From Flavobacterium sp. RSP15 (GTDB lineage Bacteria > Bacteroidota > Bacteroidia > Flavobacteriales > Flavobacteriaceae): a stretch of DNA of 64,000 bases. Under the pieces are notes generated by a model. It was not told where the DNA came from, did not search any database, and saw only the letters and a list, made by a program, of their open reading frames with translations. This document shows positions 28,135-37,738 of this stretch, one piece after another. The translations under genes and the position numbers were made by a program. The stretch lies in assembly GCF_003968755.1 (NCBI RefSeq), contig NZ_RYDL01000015.1, positions 1 to 64,000 of the forward strand, written 5' to 3'. Position 1 is the first letter of the stretch, and each line of letters opens with the position of its first letter.

Positions 28135-30000
28135 CTAAAATATAGCATCAGGAGAAACCAACGCTCCTAATTTAGCTTTTAATTCTTCATTCAAAATTTG
28201 TAATCCATATTGATAGGACGCATTCACCCAGCCAAAACCTTCCTTTGCGATGTAATCAAATTCAGTCCCTACATTACCATATTCGGCAAAAACTTTATGA
28301 GAACTGATTCCCAAATCAAATTTTTCCGGGATTGTTCCATTATAATCCACTGCATTTCTAGTAATCAACCACAACCATCGGTACACCATTTCTTGTGCTT
28401 TATCTAGATAATTATAGTTAATCAATCCTTCCCACAGCAACATTTGGTGTGGCGCCCAGCCAAAAGGATAATCCCATTGTCGTGGCGGTGCCTCTTTTGA
28501 AACATTTGCAATACTCGCCTTAGTGCTTCCTGTAATTCCACCTGTTTTCACAAATTGCGGCAGGGCTACTTCTACTAATTTTTTGGCCTGATTTTCATCA
28601 CATAACCCAGCCCACAGAGGAAAAAAGGTTGTTGCAGCTTCAAAAGGAAATTGTTTGTGATTCACAAAATCATAATCAAAATACATACCTGCGTCCTCGT
28701 TCCAGCACAATTCATTCATTTTTGTTTTTCTGGAAAGTGCCTTTTGTTCCCATTCTTCTGAAGTGTAAAGGATCTCGCCACTTTGAAAAGCATTACTAAA
28801 ATATTCTTTTATCAAGTAAGCGACATCTTTTTCATATTTGTAAAGAAAACTATTGACATCTATTGAATTCAAATTCGTACACGTATTTATCAGGCGGTTT
28901 GTTGTATCATGCCCGCTTTCTCTCATGCTTCGATCATGAACAAAATAAATGTCAAGTTCGTCATCAACAAGCGTTCGCTGTAAATATTGTTTTTCAAATT
29001 CTCGAATAGGTAAATTGTATTTTTTAGCATACGGCTCTAAAACATCATCAAAATGCCCCGGTTCTACTTCAAATGGCATTCCAATTCCATCAGCTTTATA
29101 CCTGTTTAAACCTGTTGGGGTCAAGCGATTTCCTTGCACCATCCAAACTGTATTGTACTCCAAAATGACCGTTCCCAAATGACTTGTTAACCAGTCTACA
29201 CTTGGTGTTTTCTTTTTTGCAATTTCGATTAGCAAAGAAGAATACAAAGGCGGTTGTGTTCTGGTCAAATAATAACTTCTATTCGCATTCAGAATTTTAC
29301 CATACTGAATAATTTGGTATTTAAAATTTTCAGCAATTGCGATTGCTTTGTCTAATTGACCATCTATTAACAAGCCAACGCCAATAAAATAGCTGTCCCA
29401 ACCATACATTTCGTTGAATCTTCCACCAGGAACCACAAAAGGCACACCTTGCAGACTGTATAATTTTTGTTCCAGAGCCAAAGCCAGAATTCCTGGTTTT
29501 TCATTTAAAGTTTCCACATATTCCACCGAATAATTCTCAGGCAGAATTTCAACTTTAAAATTTGGCAATTCTTTTTCTAATTCTTGAAAATAAGCAACTC
29601 CCGTTTTGTCTTTGGCAGCAACATAAAGTGTTGCCACATCACTGGACGTTTTTTCATCTTCAATAATTTGTTTCAACCCTTTTTTATCAATGGTACGAGT
29701 CAGTTCCTCCCAATAATCATCCTTGATTTTTCTTGAAATTCGGTGAACTGGATTCTCTTGAATGCGACTCAAATCGACTTCACCCAATACTGAATTCGCT
29801 TCCTTAAGCTGCGCTAATTCCTGTAATAAATTGGACAAATGATATGTACCTATGATAGCCTCTTCCTGTTTGGTGTTTTCGTCAACCAAAACAAATTTTT
29901 TAGGCCCATTGTCGTCTTTCGTAATTTTTTTATCCTGATCTGTATCCTCTTGAAGCAATAGTTCCTGGAATACTTTGTCTATGTTAAGTATGAATTTCAT
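28135..30000 (-). CDS. Cytoplasmic trehalase (GH37)
   Basis: A 621-residue alpha,alpha-trehalase giving two glucoses. Both GH37 signatures are present: PGGRFNEMYGWDSYF (191-205) and QWDYPFGWAPHQ (508-519). By comparison with E. coli trehalase, Asp365 in ESGHDTTNRL fits the general acid and Glu580 in GTEFDYIAKEGFGW fits the base. There is no signal peptide, and the first 90 residues are a polar extension, so it should be cytoplasmic. Its ATG overlaps the stop of the upstream MFS transporter (ATGA), so that carrier probably supplies its disaccharide. It is the last gene of the operon starting at 35299. Confidence 0.92.
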   Translation of the reverse strand: MKFILNIDKVFQELLLQEDTDQDKKITKDDNGPKKFVLVDENTKQEEAIIGTYHLSNLLQELAQLKEANSVLGEVDLSRIQENPVHRISRKIKDDYWEELTRTIDKKGLKQIIEDEKTSSDVATLYVAAKDKTGVAYFQELEKELPNFKVEILPENYSVEYVETLNEKPGILALALEQKLYSLQGVPFVVPGGRFNEMYGWDSYFIGVGLLIDGQLDKAIAIAENFKYQIIQYGKILNANRSYYLTRTQPPLYSSLLIEIAKKKTPSVDWLTSHLGTVILEYNTVWMVQGNRLTPTGLNRYKADGIGMPFEVEPGHFDDVLEPYAKKYNLPIREFEKQYLQRTLVDDELDIYFVHDRSMRESGHDTTNRLINTCTNLNSIDVNSFLYKYEKDVAYLIKEYFSNAFQSGEILYTSEEWEQKALSRKTKMNELCWNEDAGMYFDYDFVNHKQFPFEAATTFFPLWAGLCDENQAKKLVEVALPQFVKTGGITGSTKASIANVSKEAPPRQWDYPFGWAPHQMLLWEGLINYNYLDKAQEMVYRWLWLITRNAVDYNGTIPEKFDLGISSHKVFAEYGNVGTEFDYIAKEGFGWVNASYQYGLQILNEELKAKLGALVSPDAIF

Positions 30001-31211
30001 TGTTTAGCGGTAAGTTTTTTTAAAATAAAGAAAGAAACAAGCAGTAATGACATTGGAATTAAAGTATAATAAAAGGCGTTTTCCGGCCCTTCATTTTTAA
30101 ACAAATAACCTATAACTCTTGATCCCAAAGTGCCACCAAGTGCCGAGAAAACCACAATTAAACCGGTCATAGAACTGTGTAATTTTTTTGGCAAGGCACT
30201 TAAAACTACTGAATTTAAAAGCGGATAAATCGGTGCAATAAAAAGTCCTACTAACGGAAATGCAAATCCTATCAAAGGAATATCGCTTAATGAATTGATT
30301 TCTTTGACATTCAATCCAACTGTTTTAGGGAGTACAAAAATCACAATGAGCATAGCTGCTACAATACAAAAACTGAGTACCCAAATCCAATTGACCCTTT
30401 TAGTAATTACCCCAGCAACAAGTCGGCCTACAGCCAATGAAATAGCCAAAATACTCGCCATCATGATACTGATATTCTCTGGAAGATGCAACACCTTATT
30501 ATTGAAAGTAGGCAACCAAGACATAATTCCCTGCTCAATCATTACAAATAGGAATGCGCTGATTACAAAAACGATGGTTAACAGTTTTGCAAATAATTTG
30601 AACATTTGTTTGAAGTCATCAGCTAGATCAACGCCAGGAATTTCAATTTTATTTTCGAATTTAGTAAAAAATAAAAAACCAAAAGATAATAACGAAATAC
30701 CAGCCAATAACCAATACACGTTCAACCAAGCATCTGGATTCGCATCTGAATTAAAAGCCGGAAACAAGAAATATGCTAATGCAATCCCTATCATAAACAC
30801 GCCTTCAATGCTACTCATTAAACTATTGTGTTCGTGTTGATTGGTAGTTATGGTTCCAATAAGTGAATACACCGATACTTTTATCAATGCAAAAGAAACG
30901 CCCACGGTAGCAAAAAGCAATTTGGCCGTTCCAAAAGAATTTCCATAATACATACTGACGCAAGCTGCTGAAACCAAAGCCAAACCAATAAGCATAGCTT
31001 TCTTATATCCAATTCTGGGTAAAAACGAAGCGATTAAAAACGAAACTATAGCAATAGGCAAATCCTTGTACGCTTCCAGAACACTGGCTTGAAATTCATC
31101 TACACCATAATTTTTTTGCGCCTTTAATATCACAATTCCCACGCTGTTCAGCAAAATTGCAAATACAAAGTAGTTGAGATACATGGCTAATTTTATAGTA
31201 CTTTTTTTCAT
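29997..31211 (-). CDS. MFS sugar transporter upstream of trehalase
   Basis: A 404-residue, 12-helix major facilitator when started at ATG 31211 (MKKSTIKLAMYLNYF); the frame extends 17 polar codons upstream that would precede the first helix. The loop motif between helices 2 and 3 (LPRIGYKKAML) is recognisable. It overlaps the trehalase start by 4 bp and lies 97 bp below the GH13 gene. The tight coupling suggests it imports trehalose or a related disaccharide, which is inference; MFS sequence alone does not give the substrate. Confidence 0.85.
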   Translation of the reverse strand: MKKSTIKLAMYLNYFVFAILLNSVGIVILKAQKNYGVDEFQASVLEAYKDLPIAIVSFLIASFLPRIGYKKAMLIGLALVSAACVSMYYGNSFGTAKLLFATVGVSFALIKVSVYSLIGTITTNQHEHNSLMSSIEGVFMIGIALAYFLFPAFNSDANPDAWLNVYWLLAGISLLSFGFLFFTKFENKIEIPGVDLADDFKQMFKLFAKLLTIVFVISAFLFVMIEQGIMSWLPTFNNKVLHLPENISIMMASILAISLAVGRLVAGVITKRVNWIWVLSFCIVAAMLIVIFVLPKTVGLNVKEINSLSDIPLIGFAFPLVGLFIAPIYPLLNSVVLSALPKKLHSSMTGLIVVFSALGGTLGSRVIGYLFKNEGPENAFYYTLIPMSLLLVSFFILKKLTAKQ

Positions 31212-31308
31212 ATTTTCATTAGTTGTATAATTAGTGTTTTTCAATCCCTTTGGATAGGACAACTTTAATTTTTATATTTTGATACCCCATTTTGATTCGA
31301 TATCAAAT

Positions 31309-33045
31309 CTAACAATTCATAGTGCTTTTCAGACCGTTTTCAGTATGGTCAATTGTAAATCCATTCGTTTGAAGGTTTGCTTTTAAATGCGCAATTGTTG
31401 TTCCGTTTACCCATTTAATATCTACAATTTCATCCACAGCATCATTGATTTCTACTTGACCTGAAAATGCATTCGAAGTATTCCTTAGCCGAATAATGTC
31501 TAACTGTTTACTAACAACTCCTGTTTTCAAACCGTGCTCAACATCCAACATTGTCAATGTAGTGCGATTAATTTCCTTATGTCCAGCACTACCGCCATTA
31601 TCTGCTGCTTCATAATTATTTTTACCTGCAAAAATATCTAAATACCAAACCTGCGGTATACCTGGCATAAACATTTGAATAGCTCTTGCAAGAAGTAACT
31701 TCTGTTCGTTTTCACCTAATGCACTAAAAAAAGTAGCATTTATTTGATAATAAGAAATTTTATTCCCTGAGGGATCATAAAGATTTTTTACCCGACCACC
31801 ACGTTCCATGATTTTATTCATGATACTTTCAATCTCGGTATCTTCTAACAATCCTTTATTATAAACACCATTTACTTCCTTGCCTTTCAAGTCCAAAACA
31901 GGTATTCCATCATGGCAACCAAGCATGTTTACTGTTTTATATCCTTTAGCAATAATTTCCTTAGCCCAACTTAATAAGGCTTTACTAGTTTTATTTTCGA
32001 TAGTATGTATCGTTAAACCAGGTAAGAAAAAGTCATAAATATAATACCCTTCGTTAGCGACGTCATCATGCAAATGCAAACCATATTCAGCGTGGATTTC
32101 TGGCAGTAACATCAAATTATTTTGTGCTGCTATTTTCCTAATACGCGCTAAATATTCCCACGTTCCCGGTTTATTAAAAAAGTTAGATTCCCCTACTTGT
32201 TTGTGCAAATAGGCAAAAGCGTCTAATCGAAGAATATTACAGCCATAACCGTTTAATTTTTTCAGAGTCTCTTCATAAAAATCCCAGACTAAAGGTGATG
32301 CAGCATTGACATCCATTTGTCCTAAATAGGAACGCTTTTGTTCAACGATTTGTAAAATTTCTGATTTCAAAGGAGTACAATCTTCAAAATCAATGCTGTT
32401 TAAATCCTGATTATCCTTTATTGCGGTATTAATTACGGCAACAATAAACTGACTTTTCTCTTCCGTAAGCCCTTTTAGATTTTGTAAATCAACTACAGTA
32501 ATTGGATTGTAGGTTATTTGCTGATAAAAAGTATTCCAATAAGGCTGTTCTGTACCATCCGGAAAACGTACTTTCAAGACAGGCAAACCTAACTTTCTCA
32601 TAAACAATTTGTTGAGAAACTCTGGTTCTGGAATTACAATTCCATCTTCATTCATTATCCCGTTTCCGTGCCAGAATTCGTTCCAATTTATAAAAAAATC
32701 TTTAAATTTTGATTCATTACCGTATTGCAGTATGTCTTTAAATTGGGGGGAAGCTACAGAAAGGTGATTTAATACGATATCAAACTTTAAATTTACATTG
32801 AGTTCTTTTAAATCGAGTAAATCTTTTGTGCCAACTAAATCTGTATTGATATTATAATCAATAATTGAAAATCCTCTATCTAAATCGCTATTGAAAAAAG
32901 TGGGAAGAACATACAATAAAGAAAAAACATCTTTGAATTCAGACATTTTAAGCATGCTTACAGCGTCCGTTAATTTTTCTCCAATACTATCCGGATAAAT
33001 ATTAAGCATAACCCCATTACTGATCTTTTTATTATTTTCTTGCAT
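31309..33045 (-). CDS. GH13 sucrose-phosphorylase-like enzyme
   Basis: A 578-residue cytoplasmic GH13 enzyme resembling subfamily 18. Catalytic residues are in place: Asp275 in ILRLDAF (nucleophile), Glu316 in LLPEIH (acid/base) and Asp379 in LGCHDG (stabiliser). The YQINATFFSALG and PQVWYLDIFAGKNN segments match sucrose phosphorylases. It is some 75 residues longer than the bifidobacterial enzyme, mainly through inserted sequence at about 125-240 before strand 4. It would convert sucrose plus phosphate to glucose-1-phosphate plus fructose, which fits the adjacent fructokinase and SUT-like carrier. Sucrose-6'-phosphate or glucosylglycerate phosphorylase activities are alternatives in this subfamily. 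Confidence 0.82.
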   Translation of the reverse strand: MQENNKKISNGVMLNIYPDSIGEKLTDAVSMLKMSEFKDVFSLLYVLPTFFNSDLDRGFSIIDYNINTDLVGTKDLLDLKELNVNLKFDIVLNHLSVASPQFKDILQYGNESKFKDFFINWNEFWHGNGIMNEDGIVIPEPEFLNKLFMRKLGLPVLKVRFPDGTEQPYWNTFYQQITYNPITVVDLQNLKGLTEEKSQFIVAVINTAIKDNQDLNSIDFEDCTPLKSEILQIVEQKRSYLGQMDVNAASPLVWDFYEETLKKLNGYGCNILRLDAFAYLHKQVGESNFFNKPGTWEYLARIRKIAAQNNLMLLPEIHAEYGLHLHDDVANEGYYIYDFFLPGLTIHTIENKTSKALLSWAKEIIAKGYKTVNMLGCHDGIPVLDLKGKEVNGVYNKGLLEDTEIESIMNKIMERGGRVKNLYDPSGNKISYYQINATFFSALGENEQKLLLARAIQMFMPGIPQVWYLDIFAGKNNYEAADNGGSAGHKEINRTTLTMLDVEHGLKTGVVSKQLDIIRLRNTSNAFSGQVEINDAVDEIVDIKWVNGTTIAHLKANLQTNGFTIDHTENGLKSTMNC

Positions 33046-33051
33046 CGTATC

Positions 33052-34002
33052 TTATAAAAGTTTAGAAAGGATATTGATGTTATCCGGTAATCGTCCTACA
33101 TTTTGCAATTTCAAAGCTGCTAATTTTAGAGCGATGTCCAAACATTCATTAATTGATTTTTCCTTAATATAAGCGAATAAAAATCCAGACCAAAAAGCAT
33201 CACCTGCTCCCGTAGAGTCCATAACTTTATCAATTTTTATTGCTGGCATTTGTATGACATCTTTTCCTTTTTGAGATAATTTTACTCCTTTGCTCCCTAA
33301 TGTTAAGCAAACAGTATCTACGCCTTGATGGTGAAAAAACTCAAATATTTCTTCATGTGGAAGCTCCTTCTCAAAAAGACGCAACATATCATCCTCACTA
33401 ATTTTTATTAATGGATTGAACTTACAATACGCATTGATCACTTTAAAAGCCTTCTTTTCACTTTTCCACAGCTTTCTTGCATAGTTGACATCAATACTTA
33501 GCTTACAGCCTAAATCGTACGCTTCTTGTGCTTTCTTTAAGATCGTTTTTTGTGCAGGATTTTTACTTAATGCAAAACAAGTAGTATGAAATATCTTGGT
33601 ATTGGATAATATTTCTGTTGAAATTTGTTCCTCATAAATACAACAATCCGCTGAACGATACGGAATGAAATCTGGCGTTCCCTGAGATCTTGAAACAAAA
33701 ATCACACTAGTTGATTTATTATTCAGGACTTTAAGGTGGTTAGTATTCACTCCAACACTCGCTAACCGTTCCGAAATATAGGAACCAAAACCATCGTTCC
33801 CTACCGTCGCAACCATTATAGTATTTAACCCTAATCGCGTTGAATTCATAGCAACGTTGGTCGGTGAACCTCCTAAATACCTATGATAATCTCTAGTATC
33901 ATTAATAAGTACCTCTTCTTGATGACCAATAAAATCTACTAGTACTTCACCAACACAAAGAATATCTATTTTATCGCAATTATTATTTGTTGTAATATAC
34001 AC
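33052..34002 (-). CDS. PfkB-family sugar kinase, probable fructokinase
   Basis: A 316-residue ribokinase-fold kinase. The N-terminal substrate motif GGSPTNVA (44-51) and the C-terminal ATP/anion-hole motif DSTGAGDAF (262-270, catalytic base Asp268) are intact. The start is GTG at 34002, one base after the SUT stop codon; no ATG lies close. Position between a sucrose-type transporter and a sucrose-phosphorylase-like enzyme argues for fructose as substrate. A second PfkB kinase at 55126 serves the plus-strand operon. Confidence 0.88.
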   Translation of the reverse strand: MYITTNNNCDKIDILCVGEVLVDFIGHQEEVLINDTRDYHRYLGGSPTNVAMNSTRLGLNTIMVATVGNDGFGSYISERLASVGVNTNHLKVLNNKSTSVIFVSRSQGTPDFIPYRSADCCIYEEQISTEILSNTKIFHTTCFALSKNPAQKTILKKAQEAYDLGCKLSIDVNYARKLWKSEKKAFKVINAYCKFNPLIKISEDDMLRLFEKELPHEEIFEFFHHQGVDTVCLTLGSKGVKLSQKGKDVIQMPAIKIDKVMDSTGAGDAFWSGFLFAYIKEKSINECLDIALKLAALKLQNVGRLPDNINILSKLL

Positions 34003-34003
34003 T

Positions 34004-35299
34004 TTATTTCGTTTTTTTTATTTTTATTAATAATGTGCAAAACGCAGCCATAACTAACAATACACCCGCAAAAGTAATGGCTTGGCGAGCATCATTGTCT
34101 AAGAAATTCTTTAAAATATAACCAAAAGAGAGGTTTTGGATAATCATTGGAATAACAATCATCATATTAATAATACCCATGTACACTCCATAGCGCTCTT
34201 TTGGAATAACAGCAACGACCATTAAATACGGTATTCCCATCATACTGGCCCAAGCAATTCCGTAACCAATAATTACTGCAAAAAATATGTATTGATTTTG
34301 CACCATTGGAAACCATAAAAAAGAAACGGCTCCAAATAAAAGACAGACAAAATGAATCATTTTAGCTCCATGTTTTTTGGCTAATTTCGCTAAATAAAAA
34401 GCAATTGAAAAAGTAACTATAAATCCAAAAGCACCGATTAATCCATTCCATTCTACCGCTTTTTCATAACCTATTGCATTCATCGGTGTTACATTCCACA
34501 CGGACAAAGCAATACTTTTCGAATTATTTTGCCAATAGCACATCATGGCATACCATTGAAACAAATACACCAGAAACAGTTGCCACATGACCGTTGGCAT
34601 TTCTAAAACTGCTTTATAAATATCGAAAAAAGGCGAAAAAACATTTAGAGGTTCTGCTTTTAAAATAGCTAATTCTTCTGCTGTTGGCGGGATTTCTGTA
34701 GTTTTACCCATACTCCACCAAATGGAAGTTACTGAAAGAATTGCTCCTAAAAAAAAGGAGGCATAAATCCACGTTGGTAGCGATCCTGTATATCCTACAA
34801 AAATAATTGGAAACAGAAAAAGGGAAATATAAGCCAGAAACTGTCCGAAACCAGTAAAAAAACTTTGCGCCTGGAAACCTGTTGGTTGTTGTTCTTCATC
34901 CAGCGTATCCGCAATAAAAGCCCGATACGGTTCCATAGCAGTATTGTTACCAACATCCAGAATCCAAAGCAAACCTGCAGCCATCCATAAGGAACTGCTA
35001 AATGGGAATAGAAATAAGGCGATACTACAAATTATGGCTCCGATAAAAAAGTACGGTTTGCGCCTTCCCCACCTTGGATGCCACGTTTTATCACTCATCG
35101 CGCCAATAATGGGTTGAATCAATAAGCCCGTTAAGGGTCCGGCAAGATTTAAAATAGGAATTTGATCCGGACTTGCATGTAAAAAATCATAAATAGGATT
35201 TACGGCACTTTGTTGCAAGCCAAAACTGTATTGTATGCCGAAAAAACCAACATTCATATTGATTATCTGCCAAAATTTTAATTTTACTTTCAAGCTCAT
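34004..35299 (-). CDS. SUT/SLC45-like sucrose-type MFS transporter
   Basis: A 431-residue, 12-helix inner-membrane carrier. The N-terminus (KFWQIINMNVGFFGIQYSFG) and the helix 2-3 motif RWGRRKP are those of the glycoside-cation symporter group that includes plant sucrose carriers and bacterial homologues. It leads a five-gene unit (SUT, kinase, GH13, MFS, trehalase) and lies 73 bp downstream of a double LacI-type operator. Proton-coupled uptake of sucrose or a related alpha-glucoside is the best inference. Confidence 0.88.
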   Translation of the reverse strand: MSLKVKLKFWQIINMNVGFFGIQYSFGLQQSAVNPIYDFLHASPDQIPILNLAGPLTGLLIQPIIGAMSDKTWHPRWGRRKPYFFIGAIICSIALFLFPFSSSLWMAAGLLWILDVGNNTAMEPYRAFIADTLDEEQQPTGFQAQSFFTGFGQFLAYISLFLFPIIFVGYTGSLPTWIYASFFLGAILSVTSIWWSMGKTTEIPPTAEELAILKAEPLNVFSPFFDIYKAVLEMPTVMWQLFLVYLFQWYAMMCYWQNNSKSIALSVWNVTPMNAIGYEKAVEWNGLIGAFGFIVTFSIAFYLAKLAKKHGAKMIHFVCLLFGAVSFLWFPMVQNQYIFFAVIIGYGIAWASMMGIPYLMVVAVIPKERYGVYMGIINMMIVIPMIIQNLSFGYILKNFLDNDARQAITFAGVLLVMAAFCTLLIKIKKTK

Positions 35300-35371
35300 T
35301 TTGGTTGGTTGATTTGTTAATTTTATCTAAAAATAATTTTAATATTGCCAATTAAAAACAGATTAAAAACA

Positions 35372-35404
35372 AAAACGTTTTCGGAAGACCCGAAAACGTT
35401 TTCG
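35372..35404. promoter_or_regulatory. Double LacI-type operator upstream of the SUT operon
   Basis: AAAACGTTTTCG at 35372-35383 and the perfect palindrome CGAAAACGTTTTCG at 35391-35404 have CG centres 21 bp apart. The same paired arrangement occurs upstream of susC and between GH65 and GH32. CG-centred AACGTT palindromes are typical of LacI-family binding sites. The pair is 73-105 bp upstream of the SUT start codon. Confidence 0.85.
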
Positions 35405-35432
35405 ATTATTTTAAATCAACGACAATCAACCT

Positions 35433-36350
35433 TTATTTTGAAGCAAAAGGAATGATGATTTTTGTTTCCCATTCTGATTCTACACCCCCATTAAAAGGAT
35501 TGTCCATGTAATGTTCCAAAACGGTATTTTCTAATTTAAGGTTGTGATTTTTTGCATAATCAATCAAGGCAAACCAACCTCTGTCTGAAGTTCTGAAATT
35601 ACCATAGTAAGTCGCTTTTAATCCTTTGCGTGCAGGTAAGGTTTTAAATTTAACCACTTCATTTTCAATGACTTTTGTCTTTTTATTAATTGGAAAACAA
35701 TAATTAAAATCGATTATTTCTTTATCCAAATCCCATTTTGTAATTTCTACATACGGCTTTCCAACTATTTCTATTTTGTTTTGAAATAAAAATCCGGTAA
35801 TTACAGCGTCATTCGCAATCATATTTTGTGCTTTTTCCTGTAAAACACTTTTTAAACTAATATAGGCCACAAATGTTTCTTCGGAGGAACCTTCCCCGTC
35901 AATTCTGACCTTGAAATTTTTTAGATGTTCTGTTAAACCATTTTTAAAATTCGTTATTTTCTTGATTTGATCCTCTTTGAAACTCGTATTAAAAAAAGGA
36001 ACGGTTATTTTATTGTACCAACTGTGATTCAAATCGTGTATTCCAACACTTACTTTTGTAACTGAATCGTTTACAAACTTAATATCCCAAGTATATTTCA
36101 TTTGGGCAGCTCCTTTTTTCATTTCTTGTTTGATAAAATCAAAATTTCTTTTTTCGAGAATAGTGTAATTTTCTTTTTCATTTTCCAATTGAAGGATTGA
36201 CCATTCCTGAATCCCTTGAAATACGGTTCCTGTAGCAGCTTTTACTTTAAAAGAAATACAATAATCGGCCTGCTTTAGAAAAAAATACCAAACTAAAAAC
36301 AAGGACAACACAACGCTTAATACTACTATACTTTTTTTTCTAACTGTCAT
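35433..36350 (-). CDS. Membrane-anchored SRPBCC plus GyrI-like effector-binding protein
   Basis: A 305-residue protein with one N-terminal membrane segment (about residues 8-25), then a SRPBCC-like lipid/ligand-binding region (about 30-150), then a GyrI/effector-binding-like domain (about 155-305, with the characteristic ARKGLKATYYGNFRTSDRGW turn and a C-terminal IIIPF strand). No enzyme motif is visible. Its start codon shares one base with the stop of the haloperoxidase-like gene (TAATG), so the two are translationally coupled. It is last in the VCBS operon. Small-molecule sensing or sequestration is a guess. Confidence 0.7.
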   Translation of the reverse strand: MTVRKKSIVVLSVVLSLFLVWYFFLKQADYCISFKVKAATGTVFQGIQEWSILQLENEKENYTILEKRNFDFIKQEMKKGAAQMKYTWDIKFVNDSVTKVSVGIHDLNHSWYNKITVPFFNTSFKEDQIKKITNFKNGLTEHLKNFKVRIDGEGSSEETFVAYISLKSVLQEKAQNMIANDAVITGFLFQNKIEIVGKPYVEITKWDLDKEIIDFNYCFPINKKTKVIENEVVKFKTLPARKGLKATYYGNFRTSDRGWFALIDYAKNHNLKLENTVLEHYMDNPFNGGVESEWETKIIIPFASK

Positions 36351-37705
36351 TATTTTTTACTCATTTTTAATGTATTATTAATGTAATGTCCTATATTATT
36401 GCCTTGTACAACACCATTCTCAATAGCGGCTCTGTAATGAATTCCTCCATAAAGCCTACTTATTGAAGCTTCTGCCGCAGCTTGCTTGAATGATTTAAAA
36501 GGTCTTTTAGGCAACCCAAAAGAAACTTCTGAGTCATCGATATAACTAAAATTATCTCCAAAAATCGAGGTTAGAATAATTGCCGAACACGACGAAACCA
36601 CAGAGTGTCCACTCACATATTCCGGAAAAGGAGGTGTTTGTAATTGTGGTCTCCAGTTTTCATCTATGTTTTGATTGATATACGTTTCAGGACGCACAAC
36701 ATTACTCCTATACTTTTCATCCCAACAACTAATGAAGCTCTCAAAAATTCCGATAGATGTTATAGTGTAAGCAAAAACAGTAGTTTCAAAATCTGATTTC
36801 GATTTTTTCAAGGCTATTTTAGTGATATTAATCCAATGTGCATCCGGTGTATTTTTCTTCTTTGCAAACATCATGTGTCCCTGTATGACTGTAGCATAGG
36901 GATTACAATCCCAAAAGGAAGCTATAGCCGATTCCTCAGGAATTGGTTTGCTTGGATTTTTTTCGACTTCAATTAATTTTTCAGAAATTAAATTTCCGAC
37001 ATCATAGGTTTCTTTTGCCTCTTTATAAAAAGCAGAATTTTTATCCGTAGAATAAGGATAAGGTGGGATGGCTTTAAATTGAGAGGCTGAATCCATAACC
37101 AAAGTTCTTATTTCGCCCCAATGCGGCTCCACACCATCCATATAAGAGGGTGGCGTTGGCTGCCATCGACCGGGTTGATCTGCATACACTGAAAACTTAG
37201 AAAAAGTACGCGTTTGTTTATAATTATCTTTCCCCATCCACATTTTTATTCTGTCTACCACTCTTAAAGCGTACGCTTTGGAAACATCAAATTCTTTTTG
37301 ATTTTCAGCGCTCCATTTTTCATACAAACTATCTCTATATTTTTCTATAGCTTCCTCAGAAAAAATCAATTCTTTACTCACTTCAATATGGGCAATAAGC
37401 GCCGCTAAATTTTTATTCACCCCACTTTTAGGATCTAGTTTAGGAATAGAATCCAGTCCTTTTAACTGCCCTTGTAAACTTTCGTATTTCGTGCTATTTT
37501 GTGCCATAATCTCGTAAGCTGCAACATTGGGATAAACATAAATTCTACTCGCAACTGGCGGCGAAAATATGTCATGAACCATAATTCCTGTTACTGTATC
37601 AACTGCAGCACAAAAATCAGCTGATGATACTTTAATTGGCATCTCTTTGCCACAAGAGGTCAAAAAGAGCATTATAAGTCCTAAAAGATAAATTTTAGCG
37701 TTCAT
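36350..37705 (-). CDS. Vanadium-dependent haloperoxidase-like (PAP2) lipoprotein
   Basis: A 451-residue lipoprotein (lipobox LFLTSC, Cys18). The C-terminal half is an acid-phosphatase/haloperoxidase helical bundle. The residues that hold vanadate in fungal chloroperoxidase all have counterparts: Lys331 and Arg338 (spacing 7), Ser365-Gly366-His367, and Arg417 and His423 (spacing 6). The same pocket binds phosphate in PAP2 phosphatases, so either peroxidase or phosphatase activity is possible; sequence cannot decide. It lies 33 bp below two VCBS lipoprotein genes, a combination I have seen in other Bacteroidota, and above the SRPBCC/GyrI gene. Surface or periplasmic location is inferred from the lipobox. 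Confidence 0.85.
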   Translation of the reverse strand: MNAKIYLLGLIMLFLTSCGKEMPIKVSSADFCAAVDTVTGIMVHDIFSPPVASRIYVYPNVAAYEIMAQNSTKYESLQGQLKGLDSIPKLDPKSGVNKNLAALIAHIEVSKELIFSEEAIEKYRDSLYEKWSAENQKEFDVSKAYALRVVDRIKMWMGKDNYKQTRTFSKFSVYADQPGRWQPTPPSYMDGVEPHWGEIRTLVMDSASQFKAIPPYPYSTDKNSAFYKEAKETYDVGNLISEKLIEVEKNPSKPIPEESAIASFWDCNPYATVIQGHMMFAKKKNTPDAHWINITKIALKKSKSDFETTVFAYTITSIGIFESFISCWDEKYRSNVVRPETYINQNIDENWRPQLQTPPFPEYVSGHSVVSSCSAIILTSIFGDNFSYIDDSEVSFGLPKRPFKSFKQAAAEASISRLYGGIHYRAAIENGVVQGNNIGHYINNTLKMSKK

Positions 37706-37738
37706 TTTATAGGGTTTAAATGTGTTTTTTTCATTAAA

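Noticed and set aside
30295..30840. 181-codon plus-strand open frame inside the MFS gene
   Set aside because: Shadow of a strongly supported membrane transporter on the other strand; no independent evidence.
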